NCBI GenBank assembly: GCA_041690255.1
Contig: JAWLHU010000006.1
Coordinates: 186,001-250,000 of the forward strand
DNA from: JAWLHU01 sp041690255
GTDB taxonomy: Bacteria; Bacillota; Sulfobacillia; Symbiobacteriales; Symbiobacteriaceae
Direction of reading: 5' to 3'
Length of the DNA stretch: 64,000 bases
Under the pieces are notes generated by a model. It had not been told where the DNA came from and did no database searches. It saw only the letters and a list, made by a program, of their open reading frames with translations. Below are positions 35,078 to 43,601 of the stretch, one piece after another (positions within the stretch are counted from its first letter, which is position 1; every line of letters starts with the position of its first letter). The translations under genes were made by a program, and so were the position numbers.

Positions 35078-36402
35078 AGTTCCTTTCCTATGGGGTCGGA
35101 ATCGTGCAAGGCCCGCCTCATGATCGACTCGATCAGCATGCCAGCCTGGATCAGCAGCGTATCTGCCCCATGCCGTGCCCAAAGCTGCAGGCCAATAGGG
35201 GCACCAGAGGCCGACTGCCCCATCGGGAGCGTCAGCGCCGGAATACCGGCGAAGCTGGCCGCGATCGTGTAGCCTGGCTCGGGAACCGCCGGAAAAACAG
35301 CGGGCGTCTCGGGAGGCGGCACTCGCCGATCCCAGGGAAGTTCGGGATCAAGAGGCAGCAATAGTACGTCGGCCACCCCGTCGGTGAGGTCGTGCTGGGC
35401 TTGGGTCATCACCCGCTTCTGATCGAGGAGCAACTTGGCGTACTGTGCATCCGTGACCTGCCCGCCTACGTCGATGATCTCAGTGGTTGTCTGTTCGTAG
35501 CGGAACGAATGGGCTGACCCAAAGGGCTTATGAACGTCATACACCTCGCGCCACAGCAGATGCCAAGCGATTTCTCGGTATTGCCACCATGCCAAACGGG
35601 TCTCCGTAACGGTCAGACCTTCATAGCGCAGGGCGGTTACAACCGTGGCCAGCGCCCGCAAAATCTCCGGGTCGCAGGGCCCATCCAACACGTTCGCTAC
35701 TAGGCCGAAGCGAATGGTGCCGGGCTGCTGGGCTGCAGAACTCCCTCCCGAGACGAGAAGGTCCCCCAGTCGCTCCCGCTCCCACATGTACCCGAGATCA
35801 TGAGAGGTCCGGGTCACCAGACCGATGGAGTCCATGTGGGGCGAGACGGGAAGAATGCCGGCAGCAAACTCCGGCCGGGGAGTAAGCCGCATGCCGACCA
35901 CACCGCAGCTGCCCGCCGGCCATCGAGTGGAGCCACCCGTGTCCGTCCCGACCGACAGATCGCAGAAACCCGCCGCCACCGAGACGGCAGAGCCCGTGCT
36001 GGAGCCGCTCGGACTAAAGTGAGGATAGAGCGGATTGATACAGGGCGTCGTTGCCCCGATTCCGCACTCGGTCGTCGCAACCTTACCGAGGGTCACTGTA
36101 TGGCGCCGGGCCAGCGCCCTGGCGATCCAGGCGGACTCCGAGGGATATCGGCGGTAACCGTACGGATTGCCAAGGCGAGTGGGAAATCCGGCGACGTCAA
36201 TAATATCCTTGTATGTAACGGTCACCGGGGACTGATCTGAGTCTGCGGGAACTGTCACTAGTCGCCAGTCGATGAACGCCTTGCACCAGGGATCTTCCGT
36301 TCGAATCTGCTCATCCACTTGGACCAACCACTCAGACAAACGTAGCTCCCGTGACTGGAGCATTCGGTCACGCTCAGAAAGCGAGAGGGGCGTCTTGTTC
36401 AT
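35074..36402 (-). CDS. Amidase-signature enzyme
   Basis: The 442-residue protein belongs to the amidase signature family. The catalytic Lys is in TYKDIIDV near residue 66. The cis-Ser loop is SGSSTGSAVSVAAG, and the nucleophile Ser is in GTDTGGSTRWPAGSCG near residue 150. Members hydrolyse or transfer amides. In the cluster it could remove a protecting group, close an amide, or trim a peptide. The ATG overlaps the stop of the preceding gene (ATGA). Confidence 0.85.
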   Translation of the reverse strand: MNKTPLSLSERDRMLQSRELRLSEWLVQVDEQIRTEDPWCKAFIDWRLVTVPADSDQSPVTVTYKDIIDVAGFPTRLGNPYGYRRYPSESAWIARALARRHTVTLGKVATTECGIGATTPCINPLYPHFSPSGSSTGSAVSVAAGFCDLSVGTDTGGSTRWPAGSCGVVGMRLTPRPEFAAGILPVSPHMDSIGLVTRTSHDLGYMWERERLGDLLVSGGSSAAQQPGTIRFGLVANVLDGPCDPEILRALATVVTALRYEGLTVTETRLAWWQYREIAWHLLWREVYDVHKPFGSAHSFRYEQTTTEIIDVGGQVTDAQYAKLLLDQKRVMTQAQHDLTDGVADVLLLPLDPELPWDRRVPPPETPAVFPAVPEPGYTIAASFAGIPALTLPMGQSASGAPIGLQLWARHGADTLLIQAGMLIESIMRRALHDSDPIGKEL

Positions 36403-37592
36403 TCTTCGTCCTCCCAAACCAGAGCTGGCTGCTTGTGTGTGCGCTCGTTAACCTGCAAGGCGTCGACGGGCACGATCTGAAGGCCACTCGGGTCGCCGTC
36501 GAACAGATTCTTCAGGTCGATGCTGTACTCAAGCAGGCGGGCCCGAATTCGGTCGCAGACTACGGCTTCTTTTTGGGTCAGGATAACCCGGACTTCCATC
36601 CGCTCAAGCTGGTTCGGGCTTCGAATGACGGCAACCTGGGCCTCTCGGACGCCGGCATCCGGCAGGTTCCGAGCTAGTTGGATCAGATCCTCGGGCGTTA
36701 CCAGGGCACCACGAAACTTGATGCTTGATCCCATGCGGCCGTGAACCTGCAGCCCAGGCCGCCCACAGCGGCACTGGGCGTGCGAAGCCATGTCGTCCGT
36801 CTTGTAGCGGATGAGAAGGTTCATGCAGTCTGGGTGCGTGGTTGTGACGACGATGCCATGGTTCTGATCGACCTCTACGTGTTGATACGGTAGGGAGTGA
36901 AAGGTATCGACGGAGCAGTTAGGCCCGTTGTACCCGATCACCCAGGTCTCGGTCGATCCGTAAAGCCCCCAGAGTTCCACGTACGGCAGGGCCTGCGCAG
37001 CAAGGTTCTGCAGTTCGGAATCGAATGACTCGCCCACCCAGAGAAGTTTGCGGATGAAGCCTAGGCTTCTTCCGTGCTCCAGCGAGGTTCGGCAGAGGAG
37101 TTTGAGCGTCGACGGTGTAGCCGCGATGGCCGTCACATGCTGGTCTTCGAGGAAGTCTAACCACCCCAGCATTTCGCCGCGGTCAATTGCCCCAAGCGCG
37201 ATCGTCTCCCGCACCGTCTTGGTGCCCACCTGGTTGTAGAAGTAGTGGGCAGACCAAAGCTTGCCCGGCGCGAACATGTTGCACAGGATGTCGTCGGTGG
37301 TCAGGGGCGACCAGTGCTTCAGAATGTCACCGACGAACATGTGCGACGGGATCAGGCTCAGTTTGGGGGATCCCATGGTGCCTCCGCTGCCGAACAAGTA
37401 CCCCTGGAGTTGTTCAGCCACACGCAGTTCGGGAAGAACTGCTGCCAGGTCTTGCTTGTCCATCAGGGGGATCGAGCCAAACGTCTCAGGTGCAATTATT
37501 GGGGGAAGCGCTGCGTACTTCCTGCGAAAATGCGGTAGGCGTCGTGCTCGCTCGATCAGCCGCTCAAGAATTCTGCGCTCCGGCGCGTTCAT
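36399..37592 (-). CDS. PaaK/CapK-like adenylate-forming enzyme
   Basis: The 397-residue protein belongs to the phenylacetate-CoA-ligase-like part of the adenylate-forming superfamily. The P-loop equivalent is GSGGTMGSPK near residue 70, the ATP motif is LYGSTETW near residue 208, and CRCGRPGLQVHGRMGSSIKF marks the hinge and Cys pair typical of PaaK relatives. It should activate a carboxylic acid as its adenylate and pass it to CoA or the carrier protein. It overlaps both neighbours by 4 nt. No obvious catalytic Lys near the C-terminus could be identified with certainty, so it may only adenylate. Confidence 0.75.
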   Translation of the reverse strand: MNAPERRILERLIERARRLPHFRRKYAALPPIIAPETFGSIPLMDKQDLAAVLPELRVAEQLQGYLFGSGGTMGSPKLSLIPSHMFVGDILKHWSPLTTDDILCNMFAPGKLWSAHYFYNQVGTKTVRETIALGAIDRGEMLGWLDFLEDQHVTAIAATPSTLKLLCRTSLEHGRSLGFIRKLLWVGESFDSELQNLAAQALPYVELWGLYGSTETWVIGYNGPNCSVDTFHSLPYQHVEVDQNHGIVVTTTHPDCMNLLIRYKTDDMASHAQCRCGRPGLQVHGRMGSSIKFRGALVTPEDLIQLARNLPDAGVREAQVAVIRSPNQLERMEVRVILTQKEAVVCDRIRARLLEYSIDLKNLFDGDPSGLQIVPVDALQVNERTHKQPALVWEDEE

Positions 37593-38773
37593 CTTATCGC
37601 TCCTTCTGAATGTCGCAGTTTGCCGAGAGCGGTGCGTTCCAACGCGGAGACAAACCGAATCCGCCTTGGAACGTTGGACGAGCCGAGGAGTGCGGCGCAG
37701 GTAGTCTGAACCTGGCTCGGTTCGAGCGGTTGGGCTGGGTCTGGTACCACGACCAGTTCGAAGTGCTCGCCGCGCAGGTCGTCTCGGATGGGCAGGCAGG
37801 CTAGGTCCCTACAGGGAATGACCTCGCGTAGACCGGCTTCTAGGGCCTCGGGGTAGAGGCGTCGCCCGTTCACCTTGACGAGGCCGTTCCTCCGACCTAT
37901 GAAACGAAACTGGCGCTCGGTGATGATGATAACGTCATCGCCGGTCTGCCACTGATGGACCGCTTCCCGCGAAGCGCTGTACGCCACGCGGGGGCTTTTC
38001 ACCACCAGCGGCAGTTCCCGATTTTGCACAATGGGTTCACAAAAGCGTACATCGGGAGCCAGTTCCCAGGGGTCGTCCAGGTGGTGCGGTCTACGAAAGG
38101 CGATTCCGCCTGTCTCGGTGGAGCCAAAGATCTCTATCAACGATAGTTCTCCCGGATAACGATCTAGCAGTCGAAGCCCAACGGGTGGGAGCAGGGCGGT
38201 GCTATGGACCAGTAGTATTCGGTCATAGAGGCTCCGCAGGTCCGGCAGCCTATCGAGGTATGTCAGCGCCGCGGGGGTTGTGACCAAGATGGGCCTTCTA
38301 GGGCCATCCGGGAGCCCCCCGCCCTCCCAGGAGAGTGGCAGGTACCAGACGGGAAGTCTGGCCATGGCAGGAAGCAGCACCGTGTGGAGGAAGCCATATA
38401 AGTGGTATCCCGGCACAAAGCTGATCACGCCGTCCGCCTGACCGGCCTCAAGGAGACGCATCAGCCAGGTTACTTCGGCACGCAGTTGAGCCATGGTACG
38501 GAACCAGAGCACAGGGGTACCGGTGTGGCCGGAGGTTCGAAAGCTGAACCATCGGCACGATCCGATGGCCCCATTCTCCCAAGGGATATGCCGGTCCCAC
38601 GCGATGTGCCACTTTCGTGTCCAAAGACCCGGATCGTGGTTGTCAACGTCGCCTGAGAGTTGGCTATCGGATTCCGCTTGGCCGCCTGAACAGGGCTGCC
38701 CCGCGGGCCCACGGAGCAATCCTTGCCAGAGTTCCTCTGGCGGAATTTCGCCTAAGGGTTTGGCAAGGCTCAA
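37589..38773 (-). CDS. Acyl/aryl-AMP ligase next to the carrier protein
   Basis: The 394-residue adenylate-forming enzyme shows RTSGHTGTPVLWF (P-loop), IFGSTETGGIAFR (ATP motif), the hinge GRRNGLVKVNGRRLYPE, and a C-terminal catalytic Lys in TALGKLRH. All core motifs are therefore present, although it is shorter than most family members. I chose the TTG at 38773, which overlaps the carrier-protein stop (TTGA) with GGGGAG upstream. The direct coupling to the carrier protein suggests that it loads the starter acid onto it. Confidence 0.78.
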   Translation of the reverse strand: MSLAKPLGEIPPEELWQGLLRGPAGQPCSGGQAESDSQLSGDVDNHDPGLWTRKWHIAWDRHIPWENGAIGSCRWFSFRTSGHTGTPVLWFRTMAQLRAEVTWLMRLLEAGQADGVISFVPGYHLYGFLHTVLLPAMARLPVWYLPLSWEGGGLPDGPRRPILVTTPAALTYLDRLPDLRSLYDRILLVHSTALLPPVGLRLLDRYPGELSLIEIFGSTETGGIAFRRPHHLDDPWELAPDVRFCEPIVQNRELPLVVKSPRVAYSASREAVHQWQTGDDVIIITERQFRFIGRRNGLVKVNGRRLYPEALEAGLREVIPCRDLACLPIRDDLRGEHFELVVVPDPAQPLEPSQVQTTCAALLGSSNVPRRIRFVSALERTALGKLRHSEGAIR

Positions 38774-39060
38774 GCGCCACTCCCCCAACGCCTCAGCGCT
38801 TCTTGATCGTTCAACTTTCGCTGGACAAGGCGTCCTATTTCGGCCACGGAGGAGAAGGTCTGGCTCAGATCATCTTCCACTAGGTCGATGGTGATGCCGA
38901 ATGATTCCTCGATCGCTACTACGATCTCCATTACCGTGGAGCTGTCCCAGCGAGAGGCGACTTCGCGCAGGGGGCTGGCGTCTGTGCTCGAATCTAGCGG
39001 CTGACCCAGCAGTCGGCTGACCAACTCTCGGACATGTCGCAATTCAGTGGCATCGTTCAA
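38770..39060 (-). CDS. Acyl/peptidyl carrier protein
   Basis: The 96-residue four-helix carrier protein has the phosphopantetheine attachment site in SRWDSSTVMEIVVAIEE; Ser40 after Asp39 is the likely site. It ends EESFGITIDLVEDD, the usual helix-3 region. It must be activated by a phosphopantetheinyl transferase, which the same element supplies at 47880-48659. The TTG start overlaps the preceding stop (TTGA). It is a free-standing carrier, with no NRPS or PKS module present. Confidence 0.88.
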   Translation of the reverse strand: MNDATELRHVRELVSRLLGQPLDSSTDASPLREVASRWDSSTVMEIVVAIEESFGITIDLVEDDLSQTFSSVAEIGRLVQRKLNDQEALRRWGSGA

Positions 39061-39491
39061 GTCTGTTCAGTCCTTTCGCCTAGCTTGATCGGTATCGGTC
39101 CACCTGCGATGCGCCCACTCGAAATGGCGGTCCCGTTGACATAGTCCAGTGGATCAACGGGTCGAAAGCTGATATAGATGAACGCCGGTGTGATCTCCGG
39201 CTGCATCGCCTGTACGATCGTGCGGACCAGCTCTGACCGGAACTGGGTCGTCCGTGTTCGGTCAATATAGCACTCCACAAAGGCAAACGAATCCGGTTTT
39301 ATCACACCACCAGGGAAACGATCGAACGGATAGGGGCCGCTAAAGACGTGTGACGGTTCCCTTAGGTTGAACTTTACGATACTGTGGTTGATCGGGACGC
39401 CCTGCTTCTGCAGGCAGAAGGCGACCGCTTTGGCCACACGTCGCTGGAACGGGGGTGCACTGATGTTCGTCTCGATGACCGTAGTTGGCAC
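39057..39491 (-). CDS. Tautomerase-superfamily (MIF/CHMI-like) protein
   Basis: From a GTG at 39491, 4 nt after GGAGGTGGG, the protein starts Met-Pro-Thr-Thr-Val-Ile-Glu-Thr-Asn. An N-terminal Pro exposed by Met removal is the catalytic base of the tautomerase superfamily, and the VIETN strand with a following helix matches MIF/5-carboxymethyl-2-hydroxymuconate isomerase members. At 144 residues it is slightly longer than the usual 110-125. The likely role is keto-enol isomerisation of a pathway intermediate. The frame is open 6 codons further upstream, which would bury the Pro. Confidence 0.72.
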   Translation of the reverse strand: MPTTVIETNISAPPFQRRVAKAVAFCLQKQGVPINHSIVKFNLREPSHVFSGPYPFDRFPGGVIKPDSFAFVECYIDRTRTTQFRSELVRTIVQAMQPEITPAFIYISFRPVDPLDYVNGTAISSGRIAGGPIPIKLGERTEQT

Positions 39492-39505
39492 AGCTCCCAC
39501 CTCCC

Positions 39506-41275
39506 TCACAGGTTGAGTCGGGGCAGGGTGAACTCGCGACCTGCCTCCGAAGCGGTGGCGGCTTCCTCAAGCAGGTAGCCCAGGCATGTTGCCAGCGGAC
39601 CGCTTTCCTCTCGACTAAATGGCGACCAGGAGAAGCCGCCCTTAGGCGTGCGGACCCTGTCGAGAAAGCGAAGCAGGTCAGGGGCGTCCCAGGGCTCGCT
39701 CAGCACCTGAAGAGTTAGCACAGCCTGATATGTTGAGATTAGGTCAGGGAAACCTCCTGGCTTTATCCCGTAGCCTCCTAGGCGACTGCGGTGACCCAGG
39801 ATGAGTGGGACTAAAGCTCCCGCCATCGCCGATTCGCCAGTCAGGTGTAGTGCCCGGGCGCCCATGCAAGTGGTGGTCACGGAGAACTCCCCACCAGGCG
39901 CGAAACGGACCCCCGCTTCTCCCATGCAGCTGATAACAAACCCGGCCGCAGCCTGACGATCCACGTGGACCCAGCTTTCCGGTCCTAGGTGGAAGAGGCA
40001 CTCCAGAGCTGAGGTGGTGGCCGTCATGTCCGACCCACGCCCCTGCCAGTAGCCGAAGCCACCGTCTGGGTTCTGCATCGTCGCAAACCATCGGGCCAGG
40101 CGTTCTGGATCAAGGGGAGGTCCACCGACGAGCGAGAGCGCGGCGAGGGCCCAGAGGGTGCTCCGAACCTCGGCCCCCCGAGCCGGCATGTACATCACAC
40201 CGCCTTCATAGGGCATATGCGCACGCTGGAGCCAGGAGGCCAACTGCTGCCGCTCAGGGATTGTCCGGTTCCCTGATACTCCGACCATGAGGGTGGCCGC
40301 TGTGGCCAGTCCATCCCCCGCCTGCTCGGGCTCCCGATACGTGAAGCCCGTGTTGGGCAGCTGACACGAACGCAGAAAGCCGGCCACCTGCTCCTTCTCC
40401 GGCTTGTCAAGCGGATGATTCAGGGCCTCCAACGATCCGACGGCGGAGAAGCAGGCCCACACATCAGCGATCGGATAGCCCTCCCAACGGCTGAATCCTG
40501 ATTCTGGGAGCAGGCGGTCTTTGATCCAACTCTGGCAGGTAGACTCGTCTGCTGGCTTGCCCCCAAGGGCGGTTAGCGCTCGCACCGCCCGGAAGGTGGC
40601 CCAGAGACATGGTTCCGTCTGTCCTTCGTGGAAGACGAAACCACCCTGGCGCATCTGACGCCCTTGCATCCAAGCCACCAGTCTAGCCGTATCCCACCCC
40701 GAGTCTTGCTGCCAGGGTATCTGCAAGTAATGCCAAGCCAACGCACCATAGTAGCCAGCCCGCGTGTCGGCCGTGCGTGATCCAGGGGCCCACCCCAGGC
40801 CACCATTGGGAAGTTGGAGCGATGCAAGCCAGCGCATAACAGCGGCAGAATCCGGGGGTGTACTCCCCAGGATTTCCCGATATGTCCGGACGGCATAGTA
40901 AGTCGCCCAGATGTCAGCAGGTTGACCAGGGGTCATCCGGAAGCCCCCCTCGGGCGAGCGGAGCTTGTCCAGCCAGGCCGCAAGTTGCTCCTGATAGGGA
41001 ATCTCCACCCCCAGATCTTTGAGGGTCTGGGTGCAGTAGTAGGTCGCCCACATGTCGGACCGCAAGCCGCCTCGCCAACCGTAGCCCCCGTCACCGTTTC
41101 TGCAGCTCAGCAAAAAGGCAGCGCAGCCCGTCGGGTCAGTCGGTGCCGCATTCAGCCAGGTAAGGGTACGGGTTGCAGCATAGGTACACCAGAGGTCGGC
41201 CACACCCTGGCTGGCGCCGCCATCTTTTGTCATGTGCGGAAGCACAGCATCATTAGCGGAGAGCCGATGCATCAT
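39506..41275 (-). CDS. Prenyltransferase/squalene-cyclase repeat protein
   Basis: The 589-residue protein is built from about ten alpha-alpha repeats of 45-60 residues, each with a core such as GGYGWRGG...SDMWATYYCTQTL or GGFGYWQG...SDMTATTSALECL. This is the alpha/alpha-barrel fold of squalene-hopene cyclases and protein prenyltransferase beta subunits. I find no DxDD protonation motif (the nearest is SDMTATT), so class II terpene cyclisation is unlikely, and there is no signal peptide. It may bind a substrate or have a new role. I chose the ATG at 41275 because the preceding gene ends at 41253; the frame itself is open to 41431. Confidence 0.65.
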   Translation of the reverse strand: MMHRLSANDAVLPHMTKDGGASQGVADLWCTYAATRTLTWLNAAPTDPTGCAAFLLSCRNGDGGYGWRGGLRSDMWATYYCTQTLKDLGVEIPYQEQLAAWLDKLRSPEGGFRMTPGQPADIWATYYAVRTYREILGSTPPDSAAVMRWLASLQLPNGGLGWAPGSRTADTRAGYYGALAWHYLQIPWQQDSGWDTARLVAWMQGRQMRQGGFVFHEGQTEPCLWATFRAVRALTALGGKPADESTCQSWIKDRLLPESGFSRWEGYPIADVWACFSAVGSLEALNHPLDKPEKEQVAGFLRSCQLPNTGFTYREPEQAGDGLATAATLMVGVSGNRTIPERQQLASWLQRAHMPYEGGVMYMPARGAEVRSTLWALAALSLVGGPPLDPERLARWFATMQNPDGGFGYWQGRGSDMTATTSALECLFHLGPESWVHVDRQAAAGFVISCMGEAGVRFAPGGEFSVTTTCMGARALHLTGESAMAGALVPLILGHRSRLGGYGIKPGGFPDLISTYQAVLTLQVLSEPWDAPDLLRFLDRVRTPKGGFSWSPFSREESGPLATCLGYLLEEAATASEAGREFTLPRLNL

Positions 41276-42593
41276 CTGGCACCACCCGTATGTTTGTCTT
41301 CTTCCAGTTCTTCTGGCCAGCGCTGCTCTTGGTGATCGCGGGCAACTGGCTGAGCAGCAGGACTTCGTCCCAGTTGATGCCAATTGCGGAGAACTCCTGA
41401 TGCAGCCATGCCGTACGGATGGCTCCGTCATCCTCGGGGAAGTCGATATCTTTCTCGAGCAAGAGGCGCGCTCGGTTTCCGCTGGTGGTTACTTCTATTA
41501 GGTAGCCCGTTATGCCCGGTGCGGCATAGATCACTCGCTCCACCGTCCCTACGTCAAGGGGAACCCCCTGGATCTCCACCGTCTCCGCCTTACGGCCCAT
41601 CACTCTCAGGACGGGCTGTGCGGAACCGCACGCGCACAAATCGGGGCTGTAGACCTGAACCACATCGCCCATGCCGTACCGGAGCATTGGCCGGGCGTAG
41701 TTATTCAGGGGGGTAACCACCAGGTCCCCCTTCTGGTCGGGCGCCAGCGGCACCAACCCGTCACTGGCCTCGATCTCCAGCACGTAGCTATGGGTGATGA
41801 TGTGCAGGTGCCCATGCTCGCACGTCGTCGCGATCGTACCCGTCTCGGTGCTACCGTAGCTTGCGTCGTAGGCCTGGGCTTCCCATGTCTGAGCTAGCAT
41901 CTGACGGAGGCTCGGGGTAAGGACCTCGCCCATCAGCATCAGCTTTGTGACTGACTGGCGAGCACTCTCGAACTTCCCACGCTGTTTCAAAGTCCGCATG
42001 AACTGGATGATCACACCCGGCGACGCAAAGAGGCAGGTTGGTTGGTATCGTTCGAACACCTGCTGGATACGGTCCCAATCGCAGATTCCCATGGCGAAGG
42101 GATAGCAGCGCACCAGGCAGACGCCAAGGTACTCGCATACATTCGAGACTAGATCCCCAATCGGTGCCAGATCAGAGGGGAGAAGCATAATGACCCGGTC
42201 CTCGGGACGGAGGACCCGCTTCCATCCGCTGGCAACCGAGATGGTGTTCCAGACGATATCGGCGGCGACCCGCGGGGTGCTAGTCGGAGCGCCAGTAGTG
42301 CCGGAGGTTTCGTAGTACTTTAGGGGTTCCTCTCCATCCTCGACACGAAACAGTTCGGGTCGGCTCTTAACCACGGCCTTTGGCGTAATCGGCAGCAGGT
42401 GAAATTGCTCGGGCGAGGTGCCCGCGAGTGACTCATAATACGGTGTGCGAACGGCCCGAGCCCACAGAGCTTTCAGTTTTGCCTCTTGTACGCCGGCCAC
42501 AGCGTCCGGCGAAAAGCGTTGGCTCTCGAGGAACGCAAGTTCCTGCTGGGCGGACGTGAACGCTGCCATCGCATCGGGCCTGCTCAGTAGCAT
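41253..42593 (-). CDS. Phenylacetate-CoA ligase-like enzyme
   Basis: The 446-residue protein is the most typical PaaK relative of the cluster: ETSGTTGAPT near residue 93, the ATP motif ASYGSTETGTIA near residue 241, RPMLRYGMGDVVQVY, and the CACG cysteine pair near residue 306. The C-terminal domain with QKNWKKTNIRVVP holds candidate catalytic Lys residues. It should activate an aryl or acyl acid with ATP. ATG with GGAGGT 8 nt upstream. Its last 22 nt overlap the repeat-protein gene. Confidence 0.82.
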   Translation of the reverse strand: MLLSRPDAMAAFTSAQQELAFLESQRFSPDAVAGVQEAKLKALWARAVRTPYYESLAGTSPEQFHLLPITPKAVVKSRPELFRVEDGEEPLKYYETSGTTGAPTSTPRVAADIVWNTISVASGWKRVLRPEDRVIMLLPSDLAPIGDLVSNVCEYLGVCLVRCYPFAMGICDWDRIQQVFERYQPTCLFASPGVIIQFMRTLKQRGKFESARQSVTKLMLMGEVLTPSLRQMLAQTWEAQAYDASYGSTETGTIATTCEHGHLHIITHSYVLEIEASDGLVPLAPDQKGDLVVTPLNNYARPMLRYGMGDVVQVYSPDLCACGSAQPVLRVMGRKAETVEIQGVPLDVGTVERVIYAAPGITGYLIEVTTSGNRARLLLEKDIDFPEDDGAIRTAWLHQEFSAIGINWDEVLLLSQLPAITKSSAGQKNWKKTNIRVVPDDASALR

Positions 42594-42628
42594 CGTAATC
42601 GACCTCCAGTTCGATTATTGATGGCTCC

Positions 42629-43597
42629 CTAACTTAGAACGCTACGGTCACGAAGCCAGGCGTCATGTGCACGGGCGTACGCTTGGAAGCGAGCCTTCAG
42701 GAGTTCGCGAGACGCTTCGCGGTGCACGTATGGGGTACCGCCGTCCAGTTCCACTTCGGAAAGCCAGAAGCGTTCCCCATCTGACAGGAAGTCAATGCAG
42801 CAGTAGGGGAGGTTGATCAGTTCACCCGCTGTTACCGCCAACTCGTGGAGGCCTTCTGGAAGGGGTTCAATTGCAGTGCGGCCGCCCCGTGACAGATTGG
42901 CGATCACCTCGCCGGATTGCGGGCGGCGGGCCAGCACCGTGTGGGGAAGACTGTCGATGAAATAGACTCGGAAATCCGTAAGTGTTTCGGGGATTAGGGC
43001 CGGTTGCACAATCATGGCTCCCTCGGATCCACTCGCCAGCCCTAGCAGACCACGCAGGTCTGAGAGACTGCGGGCGATGTTAATCCCGAGGCCGCCGCCC
43101 CAACTGGCGGGTTTGACCACCAGGGGGAACGAGAAGTCGGTGAGCAGTGTCAACAGATCGTGGTCATCAAGATCTCTTCCAGTCTGGATGCGAATGCTGG
43201 GCAGGACGGGAAGGGCGCTTCGCTGGAAGAACAGGTAGGTACTCATCTTGTCGTTCATGATGATCGAGAGGTCTGGCGGAATGGGCAAGTAGAAGCCCAA
43301 CCCCTTCAGGTTCCAGAAGAGCGTCACAGAGCGCAGGGTTTCCTGGTGCTGGTGCGGGAAGGTGGGCAGTTCGGTGACGAAAATCGTGTCTTCCGGCCGG
43401 ACTTCCTGACCGTTCACCAGCGTCAGGGTAGTGCCGTCCGCCTTGTAGATGATCTCAAGAGCTTCTGCGCTTACTACGTCCATTTTTAGGCCCGCTGCCC
43501 AGGCGATCTCCCGGTATTTCTCCCAGAAATACTTCCATTCCCAGTCCCTCTGACGGGAGGAGCTGCGGTCAGGAAAGATCCAGTAGATGCGTTTCAT
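42629..43597 (-). CDS. ATP-grasp ligase (RimK-like)
   Basis: The 322-residue protein has the ATP-grasp pattern: FPLVVKPASWGGGLGINIA near residue 150 (ATP Lys and glycine loop), MIVQPALIPETLTDFRVYF near 190, and a metal-binding strand FWLSEVELDGG near residue 285. Family members join a carboxylate to an amine through an acyl phosphate. The gene starts 4 nt after the DAHP synthase stop with GGGGTGA before it. With the second ATP-grasp at 31633 it gives the cluster two amide-forming steps without an NRPS. Confidence 0.78.
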   Translation of the reverse strand: MKRIYWIFPDRSSSRQRDWEWKYFWEKYREIAWAAGLKMDVVSAEALEIIYKADGTTLTLVNGQEVRPEDTIFVTELPTFPHQHQETLRSVTLFWNLKGLGFYLPIPPDLSIIMNDKMSTYLFFQRSALPVLPSIRIQTGRDLDDHDLLTLLTDFSFPLVVKPASWGGGLGINIARSLSDLRGLLGLASGSEGAMIVQPALIPETLTDFRVYFIDSLPHTVLARRPQSGEVIANLSRGGRTAIEPLPEGLHELAVTAGELINLPYCCIDFLSDGERFWLSEVELDGGTPYVHREASRELLKARFQAYARAHDAWLRDRSVLS

Positions 43598-43601
43598 GCC
43601 G

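Noticed and set aside
39506..41275. Genuine squalene-hopene cyclase
   Set aside because: The fold repeats fit, but the DxDD motif is missing and the repeat spacing differs from hopene cyclases.
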